From Notolepis coatsorum (Eukaryota; Chordata; Actinopteri; Aulopiformes; Paralepididae): a stretch of DNA of 64,000 nucleotides. Below are positions 1 to 11,082 of the stretch, piece after piece; positions within the stretch are counted from its first letter, which is position 1, and each line of letters begins with the position of its first letter. The stretch covers positions 154,367,371-154,431,370 of the forward strand of contig OZ020585.1 in NCBI GenBank assembly GCA_963971535.1, written 5' to 3'. Under the pieces are notes generated by a model that did no database searches, was not told the DNA's origin, and worked only from the letters and a program-made list of their open reading frames with translations. A program made the translations under genes and the position numbers.

Positions 1-1138
1 AAAAGGGTATTTGACCTATAAATGTATTCCTAAACAGTCTATGGACATTCAGGCCTTGAGGTGATCTATATCCAAAAATAAGTCTTAATTAAAGACAGAT
101 GAAATACCCCTATTGAAACAGTTAAAGCAGCTTGGACAGATACACCCTTACAAGTTATCACAAACACTGGTGTATCTGCAATCTGGTATGTCCTAAATGT
201 CTGGATGTAGCATTACTGTCTATCTGTATGCCATATAGACCCTGATTAATTGAAAATGGGGCACTCTGATGTAAACAAGACTAAAGTCTTTCTCTGATCT
301 GCAACCTCTTAACCTCGTCAAAGACTCATTTTCCAGTCAACAATGTATTAGTTTTACGAAATAAGAAATAATAACTACAACTTCTCTGTAAGCACCGTGT
401 CCCAAACTGTCAAATAGTTGGTATTACACTATTTACATTTAGTCATTTAGCTGACGCTTTTATCCAAATTATAATTATAATACAACTCTGTCAGCTGTGT
501 AACAATATTCATCAAAGTGTTGCATGTTATAGTGTAGGTTAGTTTATTAGGACAAATTTATGTTTAGGGGGATAGGGTTAAGAAAAAATACATTGTCTTC
601 ACAATAAATGTATGTGAACCCATCCATTGTGTAAACTAAAAATATGCTATGAGTATAATGTTCTACAGAGTTTTACTCTGAGTCTGCATGTCCCTTTAAT
701 CTTCACACCCCCATGCAGTGTTTTGACACCTAACAGGGCCCCTGTTCACACCCCCGAACAGAGACACAGAGCCTCACAGACAGATATTTTCAGCACAGCT
801 CTTTAAGCTATCATATCTTTAACTTTTATACCTAATCATATCTTTAAGTGTAATAATTAATGTGAATAATACAAAACACTGTAATGCAACCTTTTTTTAA
901 ATAATCTATTTTAAATAAAACGCTTCACAGGACCGTATTAACAATACATTCAAACCCTAGACCTCTGCAGGCTAATGAAATGGTTCACTTTGACACCCAA
1001 AGATCACTAAGGGAATACTTTTTTCGATACATCTGAACATATACACTTATTCTGAAACTTTGTTCAGTGTCTAAAGATTATGTCTTTATCCAAGAAACTA
1101 AAATATAGACACATTACATCAATATAACAAAAAATAAT
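1..1138. other. Non-coding flank with an old fish repeat fragment
   Basis: AT-rich sequence with no convincing coding region. Bases about 431-476 resemble a short repeat very common in fish genomes (ACATTTAGTCATTTAGC followed by a GACGCTTTTATCCA-like stretch), read as an old SINE or MITE fragment from memory of the motif. From about 1,058 the text (TTCAGTGTCTAAAGATTATG) recurs near 2,400 and, inverted, near 4,640, so the right end of this stretch belongs to the duplicated and inverted structure reaching to 4,740. Confidence 0.5.
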
Positions 1139-1308
1139 CACACACACACACACACAGACACACATACATACATACATACATACATACATACATACATACA
1201 TACATACATACATACATACATACATACATACATACATACATACATACATACATACATACATACATACATACATACATACATACATACATACATACATACA
1301 TACATACT
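1139..1308. repeat. CA / TACA microsatellite
   Basis: A short CA run (about 1,139-1,163) passes into roughly 35 tandem TACA tetranucleotides up to about 1,308. The MYVC-type open frames here are artefacts of the tetranucleotide. Confidence 0.97.
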
Positions 1309-1618
1309 TATTGTGGTTAGTTAGAACCCCTATTTACAAGTTATCACTCTTTTTTCAAACAACATCAGCCTATTATTCACTTACATTTGTATTTTATTTT
1401 ATTTAGAATTTTGCTTAAACACACTCTTCCATCTACGGATATATTCTATAAGACATGGCAACCTTTTTTGACGTATATGGAGAATGAAAGGTTGGGTACA
1501 CTCCCATAGTGGAATCTATGAGACTATGTTATGTTGGGACCTCGGAGCAAGTTGAAGATGTGAATGTGTTTTTGTTTTTGTTTTGTTATGTTTGTATTTT
1601 ACTTATTTCTGTTAGTTT

Positions 1619-2094
1619 ATTTTTTTTATCCACTTTTTCTCCCATTTTCTATATTTTCTCCCATCCCAATTTCGTATCATCCAATTCAACCCTCCCCTGT
1701 CACGGATGCTGTTTCTTGCCTCCCACAAGCCGGCTGCAATGTGGACTAAGTCATACATAGCACAAGTCCCCTCCGGTACTTGAGGTAACAGCAGTCGCAT
1801 CTTTTCACCTGCGCAGCTCGATCTCTCAGTGGCGAGGAGTAACGCGTGGGAGGCTCACGCTGCCCCCGACACTTCCTGATTCTACTGCGCAGGCGCACCA
1901 ACCGACCTGTAGGAGTCGCTGTCCACAACGCCCGATCCCCACCCATCAGTTTCCCACCCCCTAATACGGTGTATTAGTACGGACGACCAGCTAAACTGAA
2001 AGCAAATGTGGAGCGCTGGGCTCGAACTGACGAGCCCAGCGTCTCCAGCGAGCGCCTGGCGAGCGCCTTGCCCACTACGCCACGTAGCCACCCT
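1619..2094 (-). mobile_element. tRNA-derived SINE (about 475 bp), minus strand
   Basis: An 18-bp duplication ACTTATTTCTGTTAGTTT flanks the insertion (1,601-1,618 and 2,095-2,112). On the minus strand the body begins with a tRNA-like head, GTGGCTACGTGGCGTAGTGG (A-box region), followed by a GCTCGAACTGACG/GTTCGAGC-like B box, and ends in an A-rich tail. Related copies lie at 25,775-26,238, 56,809-57,311 and 57,648-58,130, with a 3' fragment near 61,316. It is nested in the retroposon at 1,433-2,348. Confidence 0.92.
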
Positions 2095-2144
2095 ACTTAT
2101 TTCTGTTAGTTTTTTGTTTGCCTAATGTGAGTCTGAGTTGAATC

Positions 2145-2240
2145 TGGGAGGGGGGGGGGGTGGGCGGGTGGGAGGGAACTGGTGGGGGGATGGGCTGGAG
2201 GGAGGGAACTGGTGGGAGGGAGTGGGGGTGGGGGGGGGGG
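2145..2240 (+). repeat. G-rich tract with quadruplex potential
   Basis: Nearly 100 bp of purine-rich sequence with many runs of three or more G, including runs of about ten G at both ends. It lies inside the retroposon just upstream of its 3' end. Long G homopolymers are also prone to sequencing error, so the exact length is uncertain. Confidence 0.85.
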
Positions 2241-2520
2241 AAAATAACCAAAATGGATGATTCTCTATTTTGACACTGACCATATCATGTATGTATCCAT
2301 GCTGGTTGAAAATGAAAATAAAATTATAAAAAAAAAAAAAAAAAAAAAACACACTCTTCCATATGAAACTAAAATATAGGCACACTACATTTGTAATTTT
2401 CTGAACACAAATGTCTAAAGATTGTGACATTGTATTTTTTCTTAAAAAATATTCCCCTAACATGCATAGGGCTTTATCCATGAAAACAGGCACATACACG
2501 CACACATACACAGACACCTT

Positions 2521-4589
2521 GGGGGCCGCAAGTTTTTTCTACAGAAAGGAGAAGTAAGACACATCGTCATTCTCCCCACCACTATGACAGCGAAGGGGGC
2601 TGTCACTTCAGAATTTCAGAGAAGCTGCAGTTTGACAGAGAGGGAGAGATATTCAGTCTACTGAGTGGAGACACACACACCATTGGGAGAATTCTTTCTA
2701 CACACACACTCATTTTCTTTCTACTCAAACAAATCTACACACACTCACAAACAGCATACTGACAGAACGGCTATTGAACATTTCTGAAGAATAATACATT
2801 GTATTTTACATTTGGCATTTGGAATACACAAAATGTATTTTATTCTTAATTCTGTAACTTAAACCACACACACACACACACCCACACACACTTATTCTTA
2901 AGATACACACATTTGAAATGTTTATTCTGCATACCTTGGAATACTTATTGTGAAACTATATTCTTAAGATACACAAATACATATTCTTAAGATAGATACA
3001 TTGTATTTTTCTTAAGATACACAAATACATATTGTGAAATGTTTAATCTGAAAACCTTGGAATACACAAATACAATCTGAAAAATAAAAAAAACTTTTAT
3101 TTCTGACAACAAAAAATAACTTATTTTGAAAAAAAAATTAAAAAAAAAAAACGTTTATTTTGAAAAAAATCTGAAAACCCCTCCCCTTCCTTAACCAGAT
3201 GTCCCTCCCCTCCTAAACCGGATGTCCCTCCCCTCGAAACCGGATGTCCCGCCTCCTTGAATCCTCGACCAATCAGAGGGCTCAAAAGTGCCGTATTCAC
3301 AATCAATCAAACTAAAAGGGGCGTGGTTATATGCCCTTATAAGGTCTGACACATTGTGAATCCCTATTCTCTTTCTCTCAAATACTTACTCAGACAATTT
3401 AGGTGGCGCTCGAGGTCGTGGTTCTTTCCTTTTGTAATGCGACCAAACTGTGTTCTGTGTAACGTGGATTCCGGCCGATGCAAGGTGTCGTTTTGTAGAC
3501 ATGCCTTGAGATCGAAGTCTGCGCACATCTCTCGAGTGTTGTCTGCAAATTTTTGTCATTTTGGGCAGCAACACAACATGACACTGTACTATACTACAGT
3601 ATAACACTTTATATAAAGTACAGTAGTGGATTGATCTGATTGGTCTGATAACCTGATTGGAGCAAACAGATGGGCCATTCATTGTGCGGCCATCAGATGC
3701 GGCAGATAAGAGAGAATGGGGATACAGTCAGACCATATATGGAAAGTTTGATTGAGTGTAGCCCCGCCCCCTTTTGAGATTGGCCGAGAGGTTCAAGGAG
3801 GCGGGACTTCCGGTTTCGGAGGGGAGGGACATCCGGTTCAGGAAGGGGAGGAGTTATAGGGGGATGGACATCCGGTTTCAGAATTTCTTTTTCAAAATAA
3901 TTTTTTTTTTGTAAATAAAAGTTCAGAATAAAGTTTCAGAATACATTTCAAATGTGTGTGTGTGTGTGTGTGTGTGTGTGATTTAAGAAAATTACAATGT
4001 GTGTAGGGGAATTAAAAAAAATACAATGTGTCTGTGTTCTACACGATTCCTGTGTTCAGAAAATGATTGCATGGAGAATGCATCTTTCCATGCCCATTTG
4101 GCCTGCATCTCCCCCTTTGAAGGCTGTCAAACTGCAGCCTCTGTCACTTTCAGAAACAGTAGACTGGTTCTGAAATGACAGCCCCCACGCTGTTTCTCAC
4201 TAGACTGTTTCTGAAGTGAGAGTCCCCCTTCGCTGTCACAGAAGGAGGAGTATGAGGATAACGAATTAGGCAGCCTGAAACTTCTGTCAGACCCCCTGGT
4301 GAGTATTGATCTATGAGGAAGGCGGGAGAAACGAAAAGAGATTGGCGAATCACTAACCCTATGCAGCTTCTGTCAAACGGGGCCATATATTTATGACTTT
4401 AGAAGACACCCCCCTTTTCTGGGGTATGCAGTTTCTGTCAAGTGGGGTTATAGATTTATGACTCTGTAAGTATGACTTCCTCTTTTTTCAGGGATGCAGT
4501 TTTTGTCATTGCCAATAGATTTACGACCATGTCCATCTCCCCCTTTCTGCTGAAAAACGCATGACCCCCAAGGTGTGTGTGCGCGTGTA

Positions 4590-4627
<38 letters not shown>

Positions 4628-4740
4628 ATTCTTGGAGAATGTCACTTGTGTTCAGAAAATTACAATATGTCTATAAAGTGGTTTCTGGGATAAAGACAAT
4701 TGTGTTCAGAAAATGGTTTCATGGAAAATGTTTAAGCAAT
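2521..4740. repeat. Large imperfect inverted repeat (fold-back structure)
   Basis: The best-matched arms are about 3,120-3,300 and 3,745-3,900. CCTTGAATCCTCGACCAATC and CCGGATGTCCCTCCCCTC on the left are mirrored by GGAGGGGAGGGACATCCGG and GGCCGAGAGGTTCAAGGAGG on the right. Looser symmetry continues outward (CA-rich blocks at 2,860-2,890 against TG-rich 3,955-3,980; a CTGTCA-rich block near 2,580-2,640 against 4,105-4,260). The centre (about 3,316-3,730) holds a 98-residue minus-strand frame at 3,386-3,682 with a weakly helix-turn-helix-like end (TKRHLASAGIHVTQNTVW), possibly a transposase relic. It abuts the left Polinton TIR. Whether it is a separate fold-back transposon or target DNA is not resolved. 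Confidence 0.7.
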
Positions 4741-4749
4741 TCTCCTTAA

Positions 4750-4970
4750 CATTTATTTCTTAGGTTTCCCCCTTAGTGTTCATGGAGGGTGTTAAACTGT
4801 ATCATGATCGGTGATCCATAATGTTTTTACAGCTGGGGTATAGGTTTGAATGTATCGTTAATACGACATTCTGTTAAACTGTTAAAAGCGGGCAGAGGTG
4901 TGAGCACCCCCAGATAATCATCCTTGCGAATATCTCTCACGACACAACGTTATTAGCTTAGTTATAAAAA
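4750..4970. repeat. Left Polinton terminal inverted repeat
   Basis: This sequence is the reverse complement of 49,726-49,946 with only about three mismatches by eye. The outer end reads CATTTATTTCTTAGG and the inner end GTTATAAAAA. The matching right copy fixes the element orientation and limits. The inner end carries a TATAAAAA box about 11 bp before the first ATG (4,980), so the repeat probably supplies an outward-in promoter at both ends. Confidence 0.93.
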
Positions 4971-4979
4971 AAGGTTAAT

Positions 4980-5198
4980 ATGTCAACAACAGCGCAGCTT
5001 ACAGAGACCAGAGAAGACGTGACTACGGTTGATCTCTCAGAATGTGATCAAAATAGTATCATCTCCTTAGATACTGTTATTAAGTTACTGATACGGGTAG
5101 GCTTTGTGGGCGTCTGTATAGGCAGTGTTATAGGTATATGTGTGTGTTTATGGGGGGTGTGTGATATTACGCGTGACATAGATGTGGGCGTTGTATAA
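4980..5198 (+). CDS. Small predicted membrane protein at left end
   Basis: A 72-residue protein starting a few bases inside the left TIR. Residues about 35-59 form a single strongly hydrophobic Val/Ile/Gly/Cys-rich segment (LLIRVGFVGVCIGSVIGIC), preceded by an acidic, Thr-rich N-terminus and followed by a short acidic tail. A TATAAAAA box in the TIR lies immediately upstream. No family is recognised. Its position as the first gene of the leftward module, and its small size, suggest an accessory protein acting at a membrane; that role is inferred. Unlike most genes of this element the frame is intact. Confidence 0.6.
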   Translation: MSTTAQLTETREDVTTVDLSECDQNSIISLDTVIKLLIRVGFVGVCIGSVIGICVCLWGVCDITRDIDVGVV

Positions 5199-5246
5199 AA
5201 AACTATATATTTAGAAAATCCCCTCTTAGAGAGACCCTAGAACATA

Positions 5247-5897
5247 ATGGCTGACAATATGTCTACACCCGTTATACACACATCAGACAGACTTACTCGT
5301 ATTAAAGCATTGCTACAGGCACCATGCAGATATGGACGGGATATTTATAATGAAGTGTGGCCGGTCTCCGACGGTGTATTAAGTCTGGAATATGATGGAC
5401 GATTAGCCAGAGTTGCGATATATAAAATGGCTTTAGCGGATTTCCAATGCGTAGGAAGAAGGCCAGAGCTCTATATAAGTGAGAGAGAGTTCTGGCAACT
5501 AAAAAAAGCTTCCTTTGAGGCTTTGGATGGTCTAGTAGCTAGAAGACTCAAGGATGGCCAGCTAATCAATCTGCTATCGGGGTCGAGTGATATAGATGGC
5601 TACTTCGTCTATTACACAGCTCGTATTTCTATACATACCACCCCAGGAGTTAGTGGGGTAGGCGATATGACTATTTTCAAAAGGTATGCGATGGGGCCCG
5701 AACGCACCCTATTTTGTGTTCCTATAAACACATGGTTAGAATGTCTTCACACCTGTGGAGCTGTCACGAGCGAGATGCTAAAGGTGCGATCAGATATGGA
5801 CCACCTAAGGAGACAACTTCTTCCAGACATCGAATTAGGGGAACTGGAGTGTAACTGTCCGAGCGATGGTGTGAAAGAAGGGGCGTGTTATCCATAA
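5247..5897 (+). CDS. Polinton accessory protein, 216 aa, unknown function
   Basis: An intact 216-residue frame beginning ATGGCTGAC, 49 bp after the membrane-protein gene. It has no transmembrane stretch and looks globular. The C-terminus is Cys-rich (ELECNCPSDG near residues 198-207), and a central segment carries several aromatic residues (IDGYFVYYTARISIH, about 113-127). I do not recognise a family. Because it sits between the TIR and the integrase with the next gene on the same strand, it probably belongs to a co-expressed accessory set. Intactness beside broken neighbours may be chance given its length. Confidence 0.65.
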   Translation: MADNMSTPVIHTSDRLTRIKALLQAPCRYGRDIYNEVWPVSDGVLSLEYDGRLARVAIYKMALADFQCVGRRPELYISEREFWQLKKASFEALDGLVARRLKDGQLINLLSGSSDIDGYFVYYTARISIHTTPGVSGVGDMTIFKRYAMGPERTLFCVPINTWLECLHTCGAVTSEMLKVRSDMDHLRRQLLPDIELGELECNCPSDGVKEGACYP

Positions 5898-5945
5898 AGC
5901 ACCCTTAAAAGAGGTACAGAGCGTTTATACTTTTAGACAGTAATC

Positions 5946-6773
5946 ATGACCTACTCACCGTACGAATTCTACACTGGATACGAACTGGACTCTGATGAAT
6001 CCAGCTCACTGCTACTCTACATTCCTCTAACCAGTAATGCCTCCCCCGGGGTCCAGATACCAGCCTGCCTATACAGAATCGCGGAGCCATCAACATCTCA
6101 GGGTGACGCGTCTTCAATTATCTGGAGCGGGGTAACGATGAATACCACCGAAACACCAGATCTGTCATCACAGGAGACCATTGTCGATGCAGAGGCTGGC
6201 TACACACCCCCAAATAGCCCATGGCGTTCACACACCCCTGAATCAGGTTATCCGGAAGAAATGCCTGTCGCTGAGAGGAGAAGACTTACAGTACTACCGG
6301 TAGTGATTGACGAGAGACCCGGTTTCCTCGACCATTTAATGATAGCCAGTATTAAATTAGTTCTGGCCGAAGTACTGAAGTGCTGCATCGATCAACATCT
6401 CATCGAGCAATGCTATGGCTGTGGCATACAGCATCCCAGTCAGAAGCAGCACGAATGTCTATTTGAACCATCGCTGTATTACGTTGTCAATGAAGCGGCC
6501 TTGTTGACGATGCTATGGAGTGGCCAGCTGACACCGACAATCAGCGCCCTTCTGGGGCGTCTGAGTCTACCCATCCCGTCCCCTCTACGAATGCAGGGGA
6601 TCTGTGAAGGAATGCTCTTTGAGTTTCAGTAATTTAAGAATAGCGAATGTCTGAAAGAAGTGATTAAGGATATACATTTAGATTACCCCGATATCGATAC
6701 TGATGCAGTCTACGACTCTGTACTTGTTTTCATGTCCACTGTGCCAAAACTGGCAAAAGTGTATAGAGAATGA
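5946..6773 (+). pseudogene. Polinton accessory protein with Cys/His cluster; in-frame stop
   Basis: The frame opens at 5,946 and runs 228 codons to a TAA at 6,630-6,632. The same frame then stays open for another 46 codons to a TGA at 6,771-6,773, and this extension looks coding (acidic, helical). The N-terminal half is Ser/Thr/Pro-rich and probably disordered. Around residues 157-173 a CYGCGIQHPSQKQHECL cluster (C-x2-C-x4-H-x5-H-x-C) could bind zinc. AATAAA follows at 6,800. No named family is assigned; a regulatory or host-interaction role is speculative. The TAA is read as a nonsense lesion, though natural termination at 6,632 is possible. Confidence 0.65.
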
Positions 6774-6870
6774 AATGTTTTTTATGCTTCCGTACAAACA
6801 ATAAAAATATGTCTTTAAAAACAAATAAAAAAAAATCCTGTATACTTATTCACTCCTGTATTATAATCCT

Positions 6871-7163
6871 ATGGTAGAGGTGCTAGAAAATATGGACGGT
6901 GTATTAGCTAAAATATATTATGACCCATCAAACCCCGGCTCGTATGGGGGTGTAGAACGCCTGCGAAAGGCTGTGGAGATCTCTACAGGAGGTAGAGTTG
7001 GAACGAAAGTTGTCAAAACATGGCTATCAAAACAAGATAGTTATACCCTCCATAAACCTGCTAGAACAAATTTCAATAGAAATAGAGTATTCGTTCCAAG
7101 ACCTCTTTATCAATTTCAAATTGATTTATGCGACATGCAAAGCTTGGCGCAAGATAACGATGG
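6871..7163 (+). pseudogene. Polinton integrase, fragment 1 (N-terminal)
   Basis: This is the N-terminal part of the rve-type (retroviral DDE) integrase, which inserts Polinton DNA into the host genome. Visible are a helical zinc-finger-like start (YYDPSNPGSYGGVERLRKA, residues 16-34) and the first catalytic strand QIDLCDMQSLAQDNDG with its aspartate. The frame is cut at about 7,163 by the 5.1-kb element with the 5S-like sequence. Homology resumes on the far side at about 12,564 with the expected continuation of the catalytic core. An AATAAA at 6,800 ends the preceding transcript, so this gene likely has its own promoter in 6,780-6,870. Confidence 0.92.
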
Positions 7164-7293
7164 TTCTGTATCACACTAGCTCCCGCTCTGCGTCTGTTGC
7201 ATATATCTCGCTTCAGCATATATACACTGAATAATTTCACAAATGTACCTTTAAATGCCAGCATTCATCTGGCCACACCCCCATCCGCTTACC

Positions 7294-7300
7294 TATATAA
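7294..7300 (+). promoter_or_regulatory. TATA box in left end of the 5S-bearing element
   Basis: TATATAA in the context CCTATATAAGCAGGGG, about 130 bp inside the terminal repeat. The same promoter-like block is present, inverted, in the 285-bp derivative at 12,276-12,560. A function as a Pol II core promoter is inferred from the motif alone. Confidence 0.5.
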
Positions 7301-7739
7301 GCAGGGGTGGTGCCACACACTCATCTCCTTCTCAAATTTCATCACAAGCAACGTGTTGCTCATATGCCCACTTGACGTGGAGAAAAATATTGGCTGGAAA
7401 AGCAATGTTTACGAGGAGAGGAAGAACAAGGAGATACGTTGACATCATATCTTTATTTTCTCTCTCACTATTTTCGAGAAAATACGGCAATGTTGTCTTC
7501 GTCACTGGAGTGTCTGGAAGATGGTGATCATTCTAAAACCCTCCACCGGTTTTCGTATTGGGAGCACGCCGCTGCATGCTTCTCAACTGCAGTTCCTTGC
7601 TGTGTTGGTTGGGGTGAAACCTTTCAGGCCACAGCTGAACTGTAAGACACGCCGCTGTTGTGAGGAGCGGTGGGTTTCAGGTTGGGTGAGTACTGTCGCT
7701 GGCAGGCTTCACTTGTCTGTTAGTGCTATGGGGGCTAAT

Positions 7740-10700
7740 TGACAATGTTTATGAAAACCGGCCCCAGGCTAGGGTCCTTTGTTCAGCCACCTAGGCGACA
7801 GAAGACCTTGGTCTGAAGACCATTGTAGTTTTAACTAGTGGGCCGCGACCATTAACACTGGTGATCCCTGTGTTTTCTGGACGAGTGGGTATCTCCCTGT
7901 CACCGTGTAGCCCCTTCTTTCATATCCAAATGAGAGTATTCCTTCACGAGGAGATATGTGCATAAGATGTTCGATAGCGGAAGATCTATGTTCAAGTCAG
8001 CTACACAGGCCAGTTTGGTATTGTGCTGATTCCGTCGGGTGTTGGTAAAATCACCGTTGTAAAGCTGTGTTGACATCTTGTTTCTCTTTTCTCTTAAAAA
8101 GTGAGGAGGGTTTCAGAACGGCGGCCTGTCTGGGTGAGTGTTATATCATTGTGTACAAGTTCAGGTGATAGCTGCTTAGCTTACGGTTAGCCAGTCAGCT
8201 GTTAGCTGCGGCGTTAGCCTGCTGGGTTCACTGCGTGGCCTACATATGTTGGGCCTACTGTTAGCCAGTCAGCTGTTAGCTGCGGCGCTAGCTTGCTGTG
8301 ATCACTAGGAAACATTAGCTTGCTGCTATCGGCCAAGACCCAGCGCGGGGTAGCTCCGGCTCCTCGCGCGCCGCCGTGAGCTCCCCTCTGGTCGCGTGCG
8401 CCGTTCGCTCGCCGTCTCGCGAGCAGGGGCAGTAGCGACCGACGGTTGGAGCGGCCGTTAGCTTAATGCTACTCTGTTGAACGTGCTTTGATTATAACAT
8501 GTTTTACACTCTTGACTACGACGTCATCTTTGACAGGGGATGTTCGTCGATCCTGCCCTGAGCCAGGACGGCAAGGATTGCGTCAACAAAGGGGACCGTT
8601 GCGACGGGTAGAGCGGCGACGCTGCCCAGATCGAACAACACAGGATGGCTGTGTTTTCTACGGTGTCTTAAGACTGCACTTCGCTGATCTACGCTTCGGG
8701 TAGGACAAGGTTTGGCCAGACCTTATACGCGTCTTTCTGGCTTTACCTTCTATATGTTTTGTAAATAACGCTGTTTTCCAAAAACGTGTGTTGCTGCAAT
8801 ACATTTGGGATACGACACGAGTTTTGTGTGAACTGTCTTGTCACTGGTAAATAGCTTCTCCGGGCAAATCGGGTTGTTGTTACAGATGTGAAAATGATCT
8901 GGTTGTTGTGTGAGAAAAATCATGTGTGTTGTTATGTACCGTGTACTCACAACTAAGGGGTAACTAACCTATGAAGCTATGCTTAGTGACAAATGAGTAA
9001 AGAATTTTCTTTTCTCAGCCTGTGATGACAATGAACAGTGTGTTCACATAGTAACAGGTTTTCCTGTTTTAACTGGCCGTATTAAGGGTAAAGCAGGAGG
9101 ATTGTGTTTTCCCCCCGGTTCCCTGGGACTTTTTCATCCTCCTATCAGACATGTTGTTGCACTACATTGTGTCTTTTGTGTGGTAGGGATGCGATGTAAC
9201 CCTTAGCTTGATTGCTGAGGTTGTGCTAAAACTGCTGGAGAAACTTTATTTTCCTAAAAGAAAAGATTGTTTGGTCGCTGTCGTGTGTGCTTAGCAAGGC
9301 CTGTGGCCGATACTAATCGAGAATTATGTATTCTCTCATTATGAAAAACGGCGTTCCTCTGTAGAGTGTTTTTGCCATTTTTTGTAGGTGATGATGGGTT
9401 GTGTGTCATGTGACCTACAACTGGGTTGGACTGGCCACAGAAGCACATGTGTATGTTGGACCGGGGCTCTTAGAGATCCCTCTCTATTCTGTGTTTTTCC
9501 CTTAGTAAAAATCAGATAGCAGGTTAGCTCATGCGCTGTGTGAAGCTGTCAAACGCTTCATAGAGCTGACTATGACTGTGTCATATTCTCTTTTTGTCAT
9601 TACATTGTATCATGGGTGTGGGGTCGTAAAGGGGTGAACTGGTAACCTTTCCTCTCCCCCTTGTTCCTGTCGGTCAGGGGTACACCCCCTGTCCTTCAAG
9701 GTTCCTGTCACGTTGCGGTTCGGCACGTTACGGGGTGGGGGGGGGGGGGGGGGGGGGGCGGGAGTTTCCTGGTCCCACGGCCTGGAATATTGGGCGTGTG
9801 CACCGCAGAAATTCCCCCGCCATAGAGTACGTCACCGTGCGCGACTCTGTTGGTAGGACTTCCGTGTGCTGTTCAGGTCCATGTGATGGATCTGTTTCGG
9901 GGGGGTGGTCAGGGCTCCTCCTCACCAAGCGCCTTTTCGGGCCTTCTGTGAGTTCGGACTCCTCCTTCCATGTGAGGGAGCCTCCATCAGAGTACAGAGC
10001 CTTCCTCCTCAGATTGTCAAAGTGAGTGGACCCTCTAGAAGGTGTCCTATTCTATTGTGTATGTATTCGATTCAATTCGATTATTGAGTGTGTATGGGTT
10101 CAGTGCCTCTTCCCCGGAGAGCCCTAAAACCAATTTTTTACATGGCTCAAGGTGCAATATATTCTTTTCAATCTGTACAGCTCGCGTGGGAAGTCTCTCT
10201 GGGGATCCCCGTCTCCTTCCTATGGGAGGGTGGTGGGATGTAAAAATGTGAACAAATTTTACCCCCGGCTGTGTAGACTGGGATACATACTGTTGGTGCT
10301 TCCTTCTTTTATATTCAAAAAGTGTTGGAGTTAGGAAGTGTCACACCCCTCTTGTCGTTCCCCTGGGCGCCTTGGGGATTCAATGACAGGTCTAAATAGC
10401 CTGTTCATTGATGGGGGTGTGTCCCGACGCACGTATAGTGCTAGCTCGCTGTAAACAGGCGACTGAGTGGCACGCCTTGGTTGCTTGAGGTTAAAACGGC
10501 GTTTTTATAAAGCGACTGAGATGGGGTTTTTTCCTCTTCCGACGACCACATCCCACGACCTGGGTTGGTTATCGACGGATTCTCGTTCATGTCTGGGGGA
10601 TGATGACGGAATGGATCTGAACATATGTAGAGGGGTCTCACGCCCTTGGGGTGGGCCACCTGGCGCGGTTCGCCCGAACGTCTGGGTGGCGCCTTCTTTT

Positions 10701-10950
10701 CATGTTAAGATCGACACGCATATCTGCCCTTTCTCCTGGAGTAGGCATGTCGGCGTGGTTAGGGCACGGGACTGGTTCTGGTCACGCTGGTCCAGATCAG
10801 TTGAACCCGTTGTCCGCCGGGGATGCAGATCTGCTGTTCTGGTACCCTGAGGGACTTGGGCTTTTTTCAGGGGGAAAAATGCCAGGTCGGTCCGGGTGTC
10901 ACAGGGTTAAGCGCTATGGAGACCCTGGTTGGGTACGTTTTTTTTTCAGC
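7740..10950. other. Interior of 5S-bearing element, no coding content seen
   Basis: About 3.2 kb without a recognisable gene. It includes a direct repeat of about 40 bp (GTTAGCCAGTCAGCTGTTAG at about 8,189 and again at 8,262), a GC-rich CpG-containing block near 8,340-8,460, and a long G run at about 9,731-9,758 that breaks local frames. Exon-like splice signals were not convincing. Confidence 0.5.
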
Positions 10951-10962
10951 ACTGTCGTAATG

Positions 10963-11082
10963 GCTTACGGCCATGCCGACCTGTACACGCTCGATCTCGT
11001 CGGATCTCGGCCGCTACACAGGTTGGTCCTGGTTAGTACTTGGTTGGGAGACCGCCTGGGAATACCAAGTACGGTGTGCTTA
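10963..11082 (+). ncRNA. 5S rRNA-like sequence inside a mobile element (pseudogene or SINE3-type head)
   Basis: A 120-nt segment starting GCTTACGGCCATGCCGAC and containing CGATCTCGTCGGATCTCGG, then TGGTTAGTACTTGG and GGGAGACCGCCTGGGAATACC aligns by eye with vertebrate 5S rRNA over its full length. The 3' half, which holds the TFIIIA-bound internal control region, is almost perfect; the middle (GCCGCTACACAGGTTGG) is diverged. There is no immediate T-run terminator; the nearest T-rich stretch is about 16 bp downstream. It could be a retroposed 5S pseudogene, a 5S-derived SINE head, or an internal Pol III promoter used by the element. Confidence 0.85.

Larger units (their letters stand above)
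1433..2348 (+). mobile_element. Poly(A)-tailed retroposon with target-site duplication
   Basis: The 14-bp sequence ACACACTCTTCCAT occurs at 1,419-1,432 and again at 2,349-2,362. The second copy directly follows an A-tract of about 21 bases, preceded by an AATAAAATTATAAA-like 3' end. This is the signature of target-primed retroposition: a non-LTR (LINE-type) 3' end of about 430 bp once the nested SINE at 1,619-2,094 is removed. No reverse transcriptase fragment is visible, so the family is not assigned and the copy is probably 5'-truncated. Confidence 0.8.

Noticed and set aside
1064-1301. Open frames of repeating MYVC residues
   Set aside because: They are translations of the TACA tetranucleotide tract with no independent coding signal.
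3386-3682. Confident transposase call for the 98-codon frame in the fold-back centre
   Set aside because: Only a short helix-turn-helix-like stretch is suggestive; length and family support are insufficient.
10963-11082. A functional host 5S rRNA gene
   Set aside because: Single copy inside a mobile element, diverged in the middle region, no immediate terminator and no 5S tandem array.
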